This document shows positions 25,238-35,209 of a stretch of DNA of 64,000 bases, piece after piece. The position numbers were made by a program, and so were the translations under genes. Every line of letters begins with the position of its first letter. The stretch's first letter is position 1. This stretch comes from Segatella copri (lineage in GTDB: Bacteria; Bacteroidota; Bacteroidia; Bacteroidales; Bacteroidaceae): positions 1-64,000 of the forward strand of contig NZ_NMPZ01000021.1 in the NCBI RefSeq assembly GCF_002224675.1, given 5' to 3'. Under the pieces are notes generated by a model that worked only from the letters and a program-made list of their open reading frames with translations, made no database searches and had not been told where the DNA came from.

Positions 25238-27751
25238 TCACAGTTGCTTATTCAGCCGATACCTAAAACTGATGATGAAGTAGCTGCCAATTTGTGAGGT
25301 ACGGCTTTCCGTCAATCCTGTCGCCGTAACATTGCGATAATAGTTTTTCTTGTCGCTGAGAATATCTGACCAATAGAGCGAAAGCTCGGCTTGCTTCTTT
25401 TTGAGGAATCGCCAAGATGCCTCCAAGTTCCAAACCACTTGGTCGTCTTCGCCTTTTTTGATGTTGGTGCCGTTACGGAAAGAGTATGCAGCATCGCTCT
25501 TGACCAGGAAGCCAAGAGGAAGTTCTGCGTAAGTATTCAGCGAAAAGTTATAGCTTCGGGTATAGTTGGATGTACCCCGGAGTTGGTTGGTGGCATGGCG
25601 ATAACGCCAATCGCCCTGCAAGTCGAAGCCTCCCCATTTCGGCTGATAACCCAAGCGAAGGTTGGCATTATACGACGTATTGTGGGTGACGCTGCGGTCT
25701 GGCTCCTCGCTCTTCCCCTCGTTCACCAAGGCTACACTTTGGCTAAAGTTGGCACCTGTGCGAGCGGAGAGATTGAACCGTTTCTTCCATCGCTTCTGAT
25801 AACGAAGACTGGCACGCATATTCCAGTTGCCATTCACATTCACAGGATAAGTCTCCGTGCCACCAGTGGCAAGGTTGTAAAAGACGGCTTGCGTCTGACT
25901 GTTATAGGTGTTGCTAAAGTGTACATCGCCCGAAAGCCCGAGGCGCGTGTTCCTACCTGTCAATCGGAAATTCTGATTATAGGATGCTTTGAGCGAAGGA
26001 TTGCCATGGGTGATGTGCAGCGGGTCGCTATTATCGGTGAGCGACATCAAGCTACCGAGGTCGGGCTGTCGGCTACTACCGTCATAATTCAGTTCGAAGC
26101 GAGTCTTGCCTTGATGCCATGACACATTCAACTGTGGGTTCCAGTTCACACTCGTCCTTACCGTGTCGGCGTGGAGCAAGCCGGTCTTTTGGTCAAGACT
26201 CCTGCGCTCGGGCTGCATCAACACTCCTGCATTTGCCTCCCATCGCTTGCCATCATAATTGAGGTAGAGGCTGAGGTCGTGGGTAATGGTCTTGCTCAGG
26301 GTGTGGTTGCTTAGGCTATCCATATACACCTCGCTCTCGTAAGTACTTCGGTCGCTCACCTGTCGGTTGGCGGAATAGCGATAACCGAGTTGCAGGCGCA
26401 AGTTCTCAGCCAAGGGTTGCGTCAAGTTGATGCCTACGGAATAGGCACGATTGGTGGAGGGGGAGTGCTGGTATTGGTTACGATAAAGCACGGAATCGCC
26501 ACCCAGACTGCTCTCCAACTGATAGTAAGTGGTCTCGGAAAGGGAATGTGACTCGTTGGTACTCTTGCTGTCGGAGTAACTACCCGTGAGGCTGATGCTC
26601 GTACCCTTGTCGTTGAACACTCGGGTGATGTCGGCATTGACGGAGAACGAATGGCTGTCGCTCTTCGAATCCGAGTTTCTCGTGATGCTGTTGATACGCT
26701 CATCGCCTTCTGAAGAGGTGGATTGCTGGCTGTCGCTGGTGTTGTCGCTCTTCGACTTGCTGAAGTTTCCACCTATATTAAAATAGGTCTTGTCATCCAA
26801 GCTCCACCTCATGCCCAACGAACCATTGCCCATCGTGTTGCGATTGGTGCTGGTGGATGCCGAGTTCTGGTAACGGTTGCCTGTGGTGAGATATTGCTCG
26901 CTATATAGGGTGCTCTCGTTGCCACTGGCATAATGGTTGTACATCATGTTGCCATAGAGGGTGAATCGCTTGGAGAACTTCTTGGCAAAGTTCATCGCCA
27001 CGTTGTCCTGTCGGTTGTCGGGATAGCGAGAAGTCATGTATCGGTTGCCACTTCGAGCTATCACGGAGATGTTATCGCCAGTCTGGCGGAAGAGGTTGGA
27101 TATTAACTCGGCTTCCTTCTTTTCGTTGTTGCCCCTGCCTATACCAGCCGAAGTAATCAGCGTGCCGTTGAACTCTCGCTTGGTCTGCAAGTCGAGCACA
27201 TAGTTTTCGCCGCCCTTGCGCACCTTGGTGATTTTCTCCAGTTCGCTCCGCTTGTCATACACCTTGATTTTGCTCACCAACTTGGCTGGCAGGTTTTCGA
27301 GGGCGAGGGTGCTGTTGCCGCCAAAGAAACTCTCGCCATTGACATTGATTTCATGGATGGGAAGACCGTTATAGGTCATCGTCTTGTTCTGCTTATCGTA
27401 TTCCAATCCAGGCACTCGCTTCAAGAGTTCTTCGAGGTATGCTCCTTCGGGAGTCTGGAAAGCATTGGCATTGATAACCGTGGTATCGCCCTTCATCTCC
27501 ACCTCCTTCATGGCAGCAGTAACCACCACTTCGCCGAGGTTGAGCGTCTTAAAGATGGAATCTTCTTTTTGCGTTTCCACAGAGTCGCCATCGCCCTCTG
27601 ACAAGGCACGACTCTCCCTTACTGTATCACTCGACACAGCATAAGAGAAAGCCCTTCCGTCAGGAGAAAGGGAAGACGATGCCCATACATTTGCTATTGT
27701 TGAGAAGGACATGAGCAAAAGCACAGACACATAAGCATATCGTAGCCTCAT
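25238..27751 (-). CDS. TonB-plug outer-membrane barrel protein
   Basis: This 837-aa protein (start MRLRYAYVSVLLLMSF at 27751; an earlier in-frame start lies upstream of its promoter) has a signal peptide, a linker, a plug-like domain (EVVVTAAMKEVEMKGDTTVI, then ELLKRVPGLEYDKQ, about 70-170) and an outer-membrane type 3 barrel that ends FRYRLNKQL. It lacks an obvious TonB box. The substrate is unknown. It stands alone with its own promoter. Confidence 0.75.
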   Translation of the reverse strand: MRLRYAYVSVLLLMSFSTIANVWASSSLSPDGRAFSYAVSSDTVRESRALSEGDGDSVETQKEDSIFKTLNLGEVVVTAAMKEVEMKGDTTVINANAFQTPEGAYLEELLKRVPGLEYDKQNKTMTYNGLPIHEINVNGESFFGGNSTLALENLPAKLVSKIKVYDKRSELEKITKVRKGGENYVLDLQTKREFNGTLITSAGIGRGNNEKKEAELISNLFRQTGDNISVIARSGNRYMTSRYPDNRQDNVAMNFAKKFSKRFTLYGNMMYNHYASGNESTLYSEQYLTTGNRYQNSASTSTNRNTMGNGSLGMRWSLDDKTYFNIGGNFSKSKSDNTSDSQQSTSSEGDERINSITRNSDSKSDSHSFSVNADITRVFNDKGTSISLTGSYSDSKSTNESHSLSETTYYQLESSLGGDSVLYRNQYQHSPSTNRAYSVGINLTQPLAENLRLQLGYRYSANRQVSDRSTYESEVYMDSLSNHTLSKTITHDLSLYLNYDGKRWEANAGVLMQPERRSLDQKTGLLHADTVRTSVNWNPQLNVSWHQGKTRFELNYDGSSRQPDLGSLMSLTDNSDPLHITHGNPSLKASYNQNFRLTGRNTRLGLSGDVHFSNTYNSQTQAVFYNLATGGTETYPVNVNGNWNMRASLRYQKRWKKRFNLSARTGANFSQSVALVNEGKSEEPDRSVTHNTSYNANLRLGYQPKWGGFDLQGDWRYRHATNQLRGTSNYTRSYNFSLNTYAELPLGFLVKSDAAYSFRNGTNIKKGEDDQVVWNLEASWRFLKKKQAELSLYWSDILSDKKNYYRNVTATGLTESRTSQIGSYFIISFRYRLNKQL

Positions 27752-27778
27752 CTTGGTTTGAATATTCAAAATCGGCTG

Positions 27779-27786
27779 CAAAGGTA
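27779..27786 (-). promoter_or_regulatory. -7 box for outer-membrane barrel gene
   Basis: The minus strand reads TACCTTTG, with a TTG element 20 bases upstream (GCAATA at 27806-27811). The start is 28 bases downstream, which decides the choice of 27751 as start. Confidence 0.55.
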
Positions 27787-28065
27787 CGAAAATCGGTGTA
27801 TATTTGCAATACCTTAAAGTAGGTAAAGTGCCAAAGGGCTTGCCAAGGGAATCCATTAAAGAAAGTGAAAAAAATGAGCAAAAATAATTGTATATCAGAA
27901 TTTCAATTTATCTTTGTACCTGTAATCAAAGCGTTCTTTGTATATTACAAGGTTGTGAAAGAAAAAGAATATAGCTCGTTTCTAAATCGTTAGCAGTTAC
28001 GCTTTTTAAAGTACTTAACCCGCTGATATTCAATTAATAAAAGATTTTGTTATGACTCGGGTATT

Positions 28066-28254
28066 TTTAACGATAAAAATCGAAACACGTCGAGTAAATC
28101 TCTATCACAGCTGCACCTGCCCGAGAATATAACGATTCGTGGAGTTTTTTGAGGATGTAAAAAAAAATGTGTTTTTCCATTATTACATCACAGGTCAGCA
28201 ACCATTATTATATATTTGTATCTTAATGTTATCGTATTAAAGAATAATGGTAAA
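28066..28254 (+). repeat. dispersed 190-bp intergenic element, copy 1
   Basis: This copy shares many blocks with 40361-40545: TTAACGATAAA at the start, GCACCTGCC, then ACGGAGTTTTT-like DNA, GAGGATGTAAAA, ATTACATCACAG and TTTGTATCTTAATGTTATCG. It ends with ATGGTAAA in both. It is non-coding, with TATATTTG near the end. Confidence 0.7.
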
Positions 28255-28533
28255 AGTCATGAAATTTTTTAAATGTAGTCAATGTGGCTACGGATATTTT
28301 TGGCATTCTCTCATAAATAGTATATCTTTATATGTACGTAACCATCTGATAATCAAATGGTATTTTGTAGGAAAAAGAACCAAAAACTACTTTTTAAAGT
28401 GGACTCCTTTATTTATCTCCAAATATCGGGTTAAATATTTAAATATCTTTAGTTATTGCAACCGTAACACCATTGTCGCAGCTTCGTCAATGCCTTTCAA
28501 TCTCATCGCAATCGCAATGTAATAATACTGCCG

Positions 28534-28541
28534 TACCTTTG
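28534..28541 (+). promoter_or_regulatory. -7 box for TonB receptor
   Basis: TACCTTTG matches the Bacteroidetes -7 consensus and lies 26 bases upstream of the start codon. No clear TTTG was found at -33. Confidence 0.5.
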
Positions 28542-28566
28542 CAACCGTAATCAAACGATATAGGTT

Positions 28567-31383
28567 ATGAATGCTAAAAGGGGAATTATTGTATTAGGAT
28601 TGCTCTCGGCGGCTAGCATGCCAACGTGGGCGCAACAGATTAAGGGTGTGGTTATCGATCAGAAATCGAAAGAGACACTCATCGGTGCAGTCATCACTGT
28701 GGATGGAACCAACGTGAAGGCTATCACCAACATCGACGGAAACTTCCAGATTGATGGATTGGATAAAGAAAAGAAATATACACTATATATTAACTATGTA
28801 GGATATAAGACTCAAAAAATTGACGGGGTTCAGGCGAAGGACGCAGACCAGGTGATCGCGCTGCAACCTGATGAACAGCAGCTGAAAGAGGTGACCGTTA
28901 CCGCAGTGGAAAGGCGTAATACGGATGCGGCAATGATACAGGTGGCCAAAAGCAGTCCCGTCATCGTGAGTAATGTTTCGGCACAGGAAATATCCAGAAC
29001 TCAGGATACGAATGCGGGTGAGGTGATACGCCGAGTGCCAGGCGTGAGCCTCATCGACGATAAATTCGTGATGGTTCGCGGATTGTCACAGCGCTACAAC
29101 AATGTGTGGGTGAACGGAGGAGCAGTGCCTAGTTCTGAGGCTGATTCCAGGGCATTCTCCTTCGACATCATCCCAAGTTCGCAGATTGACAACCTTACCA
29201 TCGTGAAGTCGCCAACGGCTGAATATCCCGCTGATTACTCAGGCGGTTTCATCATCGTCAACACCAAGGAGATTCCGGCAGAAAACAGTTTCAACATCGC
29301 CGTGGGCGGAAACTGGAATACATCTTCTGCCTTCAAGGACTTTTCTTACTCAAAAGGTTCCGGAACCGATTTCCTTGGGTTCGATAATGGCTTGAGAAAT
29401 CTGAATGGGGGCATCCATGCTGACTTGAATCCACAGCTCGATGCCAACGGAAAACCAGTGGGCGATTATGCTACTTCGCTCCTGGGCAACGGATTCAATA
29501 ATGATTGGCTCATCAAGAACAAGAAACCTTTGGGCGACTTGAAACTGGCAGCCAGCCTGAACCAGCGCTGGATGCTCGGCGGAAGAACACTCGGCATGCT
29601 TGCCGCCCTGAACTATACCAACGAATACCGCACCTACGAGAACATGGAGAACAATCTCTATGGCATCTATGATGCGGCAAACGACAAGCCAAACTATCTT
29701 CGTCACTCTATTGACGATCAGTATAATAATAACGTCAGACTCGGAGCAATGCTCAACTTCACCTTCCTTTCCAAGGACGGCAATCACAAGTATCAGCTCA
29801 AGAACATCTTCAACCAGTTGGCTACCAGCCGATATACCTGGCGTGATGGCGTGAGCGCCCAGTCGAACCTGGAGCGAAGCGCAGAGTATTACTACCGCAG
29901 TAGAACTACATATAACGGTCAGCTTACCGGTAAGCACACCTTCACTAGCGATGCCCTTGACTGGAGTATCGGGTATGCGTATGCCAACCGCCATTTGCCT
30001 GACCGTCGTAGATACCTCATCGACGATGCTCTAGAATCGGGCGTTTATGCCCTGAGCACCGGCAACGACATATCCCGCGAGTGGACTCAACTCGACGAAC
30101 ACATTCTCTCTCTTGGTGTAAATGACAAGCACCACTTCAAGTTTGGCAACTTTGAGCCAGACTTGCAAGTGGGTGCCTACGGGGAGTATCGCAGCCGAGA
30201 ATACCAGACCCGCAACTTCATCTACAACTGGAATGTTTCAGATAACAACCTGCCATCCGACTTCCGCCACAGCGACATCCCAACCCTGCTCTCCAGCGAG
30301 GCAAACATGGGTTACGACAAGCTGTATCTTCTGGAGGAAAAGCAGATGCGCAACAACTACCGCGGACACAACACCTTAGGCGCAGGATACCTGGCGTTGT
30401 CTCTCCCCTTTGGCAAACTCGGCATCCACGCCGGTGTCCGCTTCGAGCATAATGATATGGAACTCATCTCCAATTCCCGTGACTACGAGAAGAGTGAATC
30501 GAGCCGTCATTACAAGACCGATGATGTTTTTCCATCTCTCAATACAACATATAAGATCAACGACCAGCACCAGGTGCGACTGTCGTATGGCCGCAGTATT
30601 AACCGCCCGGAATTCCGTGAAGTATCGTCGTCGGTGTATTACGACTTCGACCTTGCCAGCAATGTGCAGGGAAACACTGAGTTGAAGAACTGTTATGTCG
30701 ATAACCTCGACCTGCGATATGAGTGGTATCCATCCCGTGGAGAGCTCATTTCGCTGGCAGTCTTCTACAAGCACTTCGATTCTCCTATCGAGTGGACCTA
30801 TACGGTGGCAGGTGGCACTGACTTGATTTACTCTTACAAGAATGCGAAGAGTGCCAACAACTATGGTGTGGAGCTGGATATCAGAAAGAATCTCGGATTC
30901 ATAGGATTGAAGGATTTCAGTTGGTCGTTTAACGGTGCTCTCATCAAAAGCAAGGTTCAGTTTGAGAAGGGAGCGAAGGAAGAAGACAGACCGATGCAGG
31001 GTCAGTCGCCATACCTTATCAACACCGGCATCTTCTATAAGAACGAGCCATTAAAGATGGATATCGCCCTGCTTTACAACCGCATAGGCAAGCGAATCAT
31101 CGGTGTGGGCAGAAGCGAGGGAAGCACAGGCGATGACTCCAACGCCCGAGTGCCTCACAGCTACGAGATGCCCCGCAACACCATCGACTTCTCGCTGGCT
31201 AAGAAATTCGGAGACCATCTGGAGCTGAAGCTCAACGTAAGGGATCTTCTAGCAGAAAAGATATATTACAAGCAGTTTGCCGATGTAACGTATAGCGACG
31301 GAAGCAAGAAGGAAGTAGAAGAAATAGCAAGATGCTACAAGCCGGGCAAAAACATCGGTTTGCAGGCAATCTATAAATTTTAG
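28567..31383 (+). CDS. TonB-dependent outer-membrane receptor
   Basis: This 938-aa receptor has a signal peptide (MPTWAQQ), a carboxypeptidase-regulatory-like domain (about 22-110), a plug domain (SNVSAQEISRTQDTNAGE through GGFIIVNTKE, about 130-240) and a large barrel ending IGLQAIYKF. The motif FVMVRGLSQRYNNVWVNGG marks it as a type seen with beta-helical surface lipoproteins. The following gene, 62 bases away, is such a protein, suggesting a receptor-lipoprotein pair for uptake. The cargo is unknown. Confidence 0.85.
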   Translation: MNAKRGIIVLGLLSAASMPTWAQQIKGVVIDQKSKETLIGAVITVDGTNVKAITNIDGNFQIDGLDKEKKYTLYINYVGYKTQKIDGVQAKDADQVIALQPDEQQLKEVTVTAVERRNTDAAMIQVAKSSPVIVSNVSAQEISRTQDTNAGEVIRRVPGVSLIDDKFVMVRGLSQRYNNVWVNGGAVPSSEADSRAFSFDIIPSSQIDNLTIVKSPTAEYPADYSGGFIIVNTKEIPAENSFNIAVGGNWNTSSAFKDFSYSKGSGTDFLGFDNGLRNLNGGIHADLNPQLDANGKPVGDYATSLLGNGFNNDWLIKNKKPLGDLKLAASLNQRWMLGGRTLGMLAALNYTNEYRTYENMENNLYGIYDAANDKPNYLRHSIDDQYNNNVRLGAMLNFTFLSKDGNHKYQLKNIFNQLATSRYTWRDGVSAQSNLERSAEYYYRSRTTYNGQLTGKHTFTSDALDWSIGYAYANRHLPDRRRYLIDDALESGVYALSTGNDISREWTQLDEHILSLGVNDKHHFKFGNFEPDLQVGAYGEYRSREYQTRNFIYNWNVSDNNLPSDFRHSDIPTLLSSEANMGYDKLYLLEEKQMRNNYRGHNTLGAGYLALSLPFGKLGIHAGVRFEHNDMELISNSRDYEKSESSRHYKTDDVFPSLNTTYKINDQHQVRLSYGRSINRPEFREVSSSVYYDFDLASNVQGNTELKNCYVDNLDLRYEWYPSRGELISLAVFYKHFDSPIEWTYTVAGGTDLIYSYKNAKSANNYGVELDIRKNLGFIGLKDFSWSFNGALIKSKVQFEKGAKEEDRPMQGQSPYLINTGIFYKNEPLKMDIALLYNRIGKRIIGVGRSEGSTGDDSNARVPHSYEMPRNTIDFSLAKKFGDHLELKLNVRDLLAEKIYYKQFADVTYSDGSKKEVEEIARCYKPGKNIGLQAIYKF

Positions 31384-31445
31384 AGACTATCCGTAGAATT
31401 TCAAGAAAGATAATATTAGATATTTGTTTAATAAAACAGAAAACA

Positions 31446-32975
31446 ATGATGAACAAGATGTATTTTTTAGGATGCATGGGCATCCTTGCAGCATCTGCCA
31501 TGTTGAGCAGCTGCAGCAGTGACAATGACGATCCAACTCCTTCTCCAAATCCTGGATCAGGAGTAGTTTACAAGTGGACAACCAATGGTGGCTTGAAGGC
31601 TTGCGACCACATCCTCTTCGGAACAGATGACAAGGAAAACGCCAACGGAACACAGATTGGCAACGGCGACCAGGAATTCGTCTTCACAGGCAAGCAGACT
31701 TTGAAGAAAGGAACTTATCTCCTCAAGGGATGGGTATATATTGCAGATGGTGCTGAGCTTACCATCGAACCGGGAACTATCATCAAGGGCGACAAGCAGA
31801 CCAAGGCGGCACTCATCGCAGAGCGTGGCGGCAAGCTCATCGCCAAGGGTACAGCCACCGAGCCTATCGTCTTTACATCTGAAGAGGCTGCTGGTAGCAG
31901 AAAGCCTGGCGACTGGGGGGGCATCATTCTCTGCGGCAAGGCTAAGAACAACCAGACTGAGCAGCAGATAGAGGGTGGTCCTCGTACCAAGCATGGTGGC
32001 GCAGATGATGCTGACAACTCAGGAGCCTTGAGTTATGTACGCATTGAGTTTGCTGGTTATCCATTCCAGAAGGATAAGGAGATTAATGGTTTAACCTTAG
32101 GTTCTGTAGGTTCAGGCACAGAGATTGACCACGTTCAGGTATCTTATTCCAATGATGATTCCTTCGAGTGGTTTGGCGGTACAGTAAACTGCAAGTATCT
32201 CGTAGCCTACAAGGGCTGGGATGATGATTTCGATACCGATAACGGTTTCTCAGGAAAGGTGCAGTATGGTCTTTCTCTGCGCGACAGCAAGATAGCCGAT
32301 ACCTCTCAGAGCAACGGTTTCGAGAGCGACAACTGCGCTGATGGTGCTACCGTGGACCCTCGTACCAAGGCTACCTTCTCTAACATCACCTTCGTAGGTC
32401 CTAAGGTATTGGATGACAAGTTCCAGAACACCACAGATTATATCACTGCCGGAGCATACAATCCAAACAACGGGTCAGCTCTCGGCAAGTTCCAGTCAGC
32501 CATGCAGATTCGTCGTTCTTCTAACCTCAACTGCATCAACTCTGTAGCCTTAGGCTGGCCTATCGGTTTGATTGTTGATGGTGAGAAGGGTGAAACCGTG
32601 AAGGATGCCAAGGATGGCAAGTTCAAGCTTCAGAATGTATATTTCGCAGGTATGGATGCCGTTGGTACTGATGCCAACAAAAAGTATGAGGATTATCTCT
32701 ACGATGCTGCAAAGAAGCAGGATATCGACAAGAATCAGAAGTCATACAGCAACACCTTCTTCTTCTCAGAGCAGAGCAACAAGTATTTTGATTCATGGAC
32801 TTCATTGGTTGGTGCAGATGGCTATACTCCTATCGCAGGAAGCCCATTGCTTGGTGCCGCAAGTTTCGCTGGCTGGACAGGTTTCGACACTGTAACCTAC
32901 ATCGGAGCCTTCGATGGCAGCAACAACTGGATGAATGGTTGGACCAACTTTGATCCTCAGAATGCGAAGTACTAG
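31446..32975 (+). CDS. surface beta-helix-like lipoprotein
   Basis: This 509-aa lipoprotein (AMLSSCSSDNDD) carries a proline-rich linker and a repetitive beta-rich domain with GWVYIADGAELTIEPGTIIK, SYVRIEFAGYP and IDHVQVSYSNDDSFEWFGGT, typical of right-handed beta-helix surface proteins. Acidic loops (GWDDDFDTDNG) could bind calcium. It sits directly after the TonB receptor and shares its terminator. Likely an outer-membrane partner that catches substrate; the ligand is not known. Confidence 0.7.
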   Translation: MMNKMYFLGCMGILAASAMLSSCSSDNDDPTPSPNPGSGVVYKWTTNGGLKACDHILFGTDDKENANGTQIGNGDQEFVFTGKQTLKKGTYLLKGWVYIADGAELTIEPGTIIKGDKQTKAALIAERGGKLIAKGTATEPIVFTSEEAAGSRKPGDWGGIILCGKAKNNQTEQQIEGGPRTKHGGADDADNSGALSYVRIEFAGYPFQKDKEINGLTLGSVGSGTEIDHVQVSYSNDDSFEWFGGTVNCKYLVAYKGWDDDFDTDNGFSGKVQYGLSLRDSKIADTSQSNGFESDNCADGATVDPRTKATFSNITFVGPKVLDDKFQNTTDYITAGAYNPNNGSALGKFQSAMQIRRSSNLNCINSVALGWPIGLIVDGEKGETVKDAKDGKFKLQNVYFAGMDAVGTDANKKYEDYLYDAAKKQDIDKNQKSYSNTFFFSEQSNKYFDSWTSLVGADGYTPIAGSPLLGAASFAGWTGFDTVTYIGAFDGSNNWMNGWTNFDPQNAKY

Positions 32976-33048
32976 AAAAAGATTAGTACCAGAATAAGAA
33001 TTAGAATCGCTAATTTCTATTTTGACTATAAGGTTTTCTTTTATTGTG

Positions 33049-33080
33049 GCATGGCGCAGTGATTTGTGCCATGCTTTTTT
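33049..33080 (+). terminator. intrinsic terminator
   Basis: The stem GCATGGCGCA / TGTGCCATGC (one mismatch, 6-base loop) is followed by TTTTTT. It ends the receptor-lipoprotein operon. Confidence 0.8.
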
Positions 33081-33258
33081 GTGGCGCATAAGATTATATA
33101 CATGGAGGTTAGTCCTAAAGGTTACAACAACATTAGTATTATATATAAAGTGAACACCAATAAATAACAAAGGAGTGATGAAGTTGGATTTTCAACAACA
33201 TCTCTCCATTTTTTACTTTTTTTATCGCAAAAAAAGTATGATATTGCGAAGGAATAGC

Positions 33259-33266
33259 TATCTTTG
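33259..33266 (+). promoter_or_regulatory. -7 box upstream of pab genes
   Basis: TATCTTTG matches the consensus. It lies 27 bases before a short relic frame and 103 bases before pabB, so it probably drives the pab operon. Confidence 0.45.
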
Positions 33267-33292
33267 CAATTTTATAATAAAATCGCATAAGT

Positions 33293-33364
33293 ATGCCAAC
33301 AAACAAGAATGCTCAACTAAGATATAAGATAATGGACAGATGTTTCAGTAACATTAAAATGTAA
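33293..33364 (+). pseudogene. possible relic N-terminus of a WYL-type regulator
   Basis: This 23-codon frame starts MPTNKNAQLRYKIMDRCFSN and then stops. The opening matches the N-terminal pattern I remember for Bacteroidetes HTH-WYL regulators (MxxNKxAxxRYxxxDxCxxN). The rest of the gene is missing. It directly precedes pabB (5 bases between stop and start), so it may also act as a translated leader. Confidence 0.45.
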
Positions 33365-33368
33365 GACA

Positions 33369-34358
33369 ATGAAACAAAATATTATAGACCGTATCAATCA
33401 TTTGGCTAACGAAAAGGAGCCTTTCCTTTTTGTCATCAACTATGCAGGTTCGGAAGCATACATACGGAAGCTGTCTGAAATAGCTATCGATGAATGCCTT
33501 TATGACTTTGAGGGTATAACCAATGTAAAACGGCAGTCACTCTCTTCGGCTACCAAACATCCGACGTGGAAAGTGTTTGAGCCAAATTTTGAAGATTACA
33601 CGAAAAGTTTTGAAACCGTCAAAAGCAACATCCTGCGTGGAAACAGTTATCTTGCCAACCTTACTTGTAAGGTTGCTTTGGACTGCAACCTTACGTTGGA
33701 GGACATCTTCCTACGTGCTAAAGGCAAGTATAAGATTCTACTAATAGACAATAATAGCAATAGACGGTTCGTGTGCTTCTCGCCGGAAACATTCGTGAAG
33801 ATAAAGAACGGAATGATATATTCTTATCCGATGAAGGGCACGATTGACGCGTCCTTACCCGAAGCAGAGCAAGTGTTGATGGGAGATAAAAAAGAAGCAG
33901 CCGAACATGCTACCATTGTGGATCTGATTCGAAATGACCTTAGCCGTGTGGCGGAGCATGTAAGGGTGGATAAATACCGTTATATTGATGTGCTCCATAC
34001 CAATAAGGGGAATATTCTCCAGACCAGTTCCGAAATAAGCGGCAAGTTGCCAACTGGTTATCAAAAGCACATCGGAAACATATTGGATGCAATGTTGCCC
34101 GCAGGTTCCATAACAGGTGCGCCAAAGGACAAGACTATGGAAATAATCCATGAGGCGGAAGGCTATGACCGTGGATTCTATACAGGAGTCATGGGTATAT
34201 ATAATAATGGTGAACTCAACTCGGCTGTAATGATACGCTTTCTTGAAAATGACGGTATAGGAACGTATTTCAAGGCAGGAGGAGGCATTACTTCGAAGAG
34301 TGATTGCAGAAAAGAATACGAGGAAGTGTTACAAAAAGTGTATCTTCCTTTTGAATAG
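33369..34358 (+). CDS. pabB: aminodeoxychorismate synthase component I
   Basis: This 329-aa chorismate-binding enzyme makes 4-amino-4-deoxychorismate for folate synthesis. It has the conserved C-terminal chorismate-binding elements: PMKGTIDAS, IVDLIRNDLSRVA, LPAGSITGAPKDKTM and FYTGVMGIY, and ends near KAGGGITSKSDCRKEYEE. The glutamine amidotransferase PabA is not adjacent. The short length is usual for Bacteroidetes PabB. pabC follows after 13 bases. Confidence 0.9.
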   Translation: MKQNIIDRINHLANEKEPFLFVINYAGSEAYIRKLSEIAIDECLYDFEGITNVKRQSLSSATKHPTWKVFEPNFEDYTKSFETVKSNILRGNSYLANLTCKVALDCNLTLEDIFLRAKGKYKILLIDNNSNRRFVCFSPETFVKIKNGMIYSYPMKGTIDASLPEAEQVLMGDKKEAAEHATIVDLIRNDLSRVAEHVRVDKYRYIDVLHTNKGNILQTSSEISGKLPTGYQKHIGNILDAMLPAGSITGAPKDKTMEIIHEAEGYDRGFYTGVMGIYNNGELNSAVMIRFLENDGIGTYFKAGGGITSKSDCRKEYEEVLQKVYLPFE

Positions 34359-34371
34359 AACTGATTTTAAT

Positions 34372-34977
34372 ATGGCACAGCAATTCGTAGAGACAATAAA
34401 GATTGTGAATGGAAAGACACAAGCTCTTGCATACCATCAGGAAAGAATGGAAAGAACGATCTGTAAGTTCTTTCCTTCATTATGCAATGCGTCTATGCCT
34501 TCATTGGAAAAACTGATAAATCCAACGGAAAGCATGGATTTTTACAAGGCGAGAGTGGTGTATGGCGAACAAGGTGTTGAAGCAGTAGAATATGCTCCGT
34601 ATTTTATTCGAAACATAAACTCCCTTCAAGTGGTCGCAGACGACACGATAACGTATGGCTACAAAAGTACCGACCGCAGTCGCCTCAATGCCTTGGTCGC
34701 ACAGAAAGGGAACCGTGACGACATCATCATCGTCAAACATGGACTTTTAACGGATACCTCATTCACGAACCTTGCCATATTTGACGGCAAACATTGGGTG
34801 ACTCCCAGACATCCCTTATTGCCAGGCACAAAAAGAGCCGCACTATTGGACAAGGGAATGATACAAGAAGCAGATATTACATTGGAAGATTTGCGAAATG
34901 CCAACAAGGTAAGTCTTTTTAATGCAATGATTGAGTTTGGTGAAAGAGAAATAGCAATGGAGAATGTCCACTTCTGA
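34372..34977 (+). CDS. pabC: aminodeoxychorismate lyase (class IV aminotransferase)
   Basis: This 201-aa protein is a fold-type IV PLP enzyme that would release p-aminobenzoate. The likely PLP lysine is K98 in TYGYKSTDRSRLN, and the family motif DDIIIVKHGLLTDTSFTNLA follows. I chose the ATG at 34372 because it gives a normal N-terminus and a 13-base gap after pabB; an in-frame start at 34300 would overlap pabB. From residue 85 to the stop the gene, with about 315 bases downstream, is repeated at 40546-41210. Confidence 0.85.
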   Translation: MAQQFVETIKIVNGKTQALAYHQERMERTICKFFPSLCNASMPSLEKLINPTESMDFYKARVVYGEQGVEAVEYAPYFIRNINSLQVVADDTITYGYKSTDRSRLNALVAQKGNRDDIIIVKHGLLTDTSFTNLAIFDGKHWVTPRHPLLPGTKRAALLDKGMIQEADITLEDLRNANKVSLFNAMIEFGEREIAMENVHF

Positions 34978-34985
34978 ACATTCTC
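34961..34985 (+). terminator. hairpin overlapping the pabC stop codon
   Basis: The arms GAGAATG and CATTCTC flank the stop codon of pabC and are followed by TATTTCTT. In the second copy the arms are GAGCATG and CATGCTC, a paired change that keeps the stem. Confidence 0.55.
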
Positions 34986-35209
34986 TATTTCTTCTGATAT
35001 ACAAGATATTTTATGGTTGTAGCGAACATGGCTACTAAAATATTTGGCGTTATCAAATAAATACCATATCTTTGCAACCGCAAGAGTTGTTTGAACCATT
35101 ATGCAAAGTAAAGCAGGCAGAAGTAGTCTGACTTTCGCTAAATCGTTACCATAAATAAAACAGTCGAAACAACTATGCTGATTATTAGACTGATACAACT
35201 TTTTTGATT

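Larger units (their letters stand above)
27752..28566. other. 815-bp divergent intergenic region
   Basis: It separates two divergent outer-membrane protein genes. It contains a TATCTTTG box (27909-27916, plus), the 190-bp repeat described separately (28066-28254), and a TACCTTTG box (28534-28541) for the downstream receptor. The 91-aa frame at 28247-28522 looks accidental. Confidence 0.5.
32976..33292 (+). other. intergenic region with terminator and promoter
   Basis: This 317-bp stretch holds the terminator at 33049-33080 and a TATCTTTG box at 33259-33266. Nothing else is recognised. Confidence 0.5.

Noticed and set aside
28247..28522. Plus-strand 91-codon frame with CSQCGYGY
   Set aside because: It begins at the end of a dispersed non-coding repeat and has atypical composition with no partner or promoter of its own.
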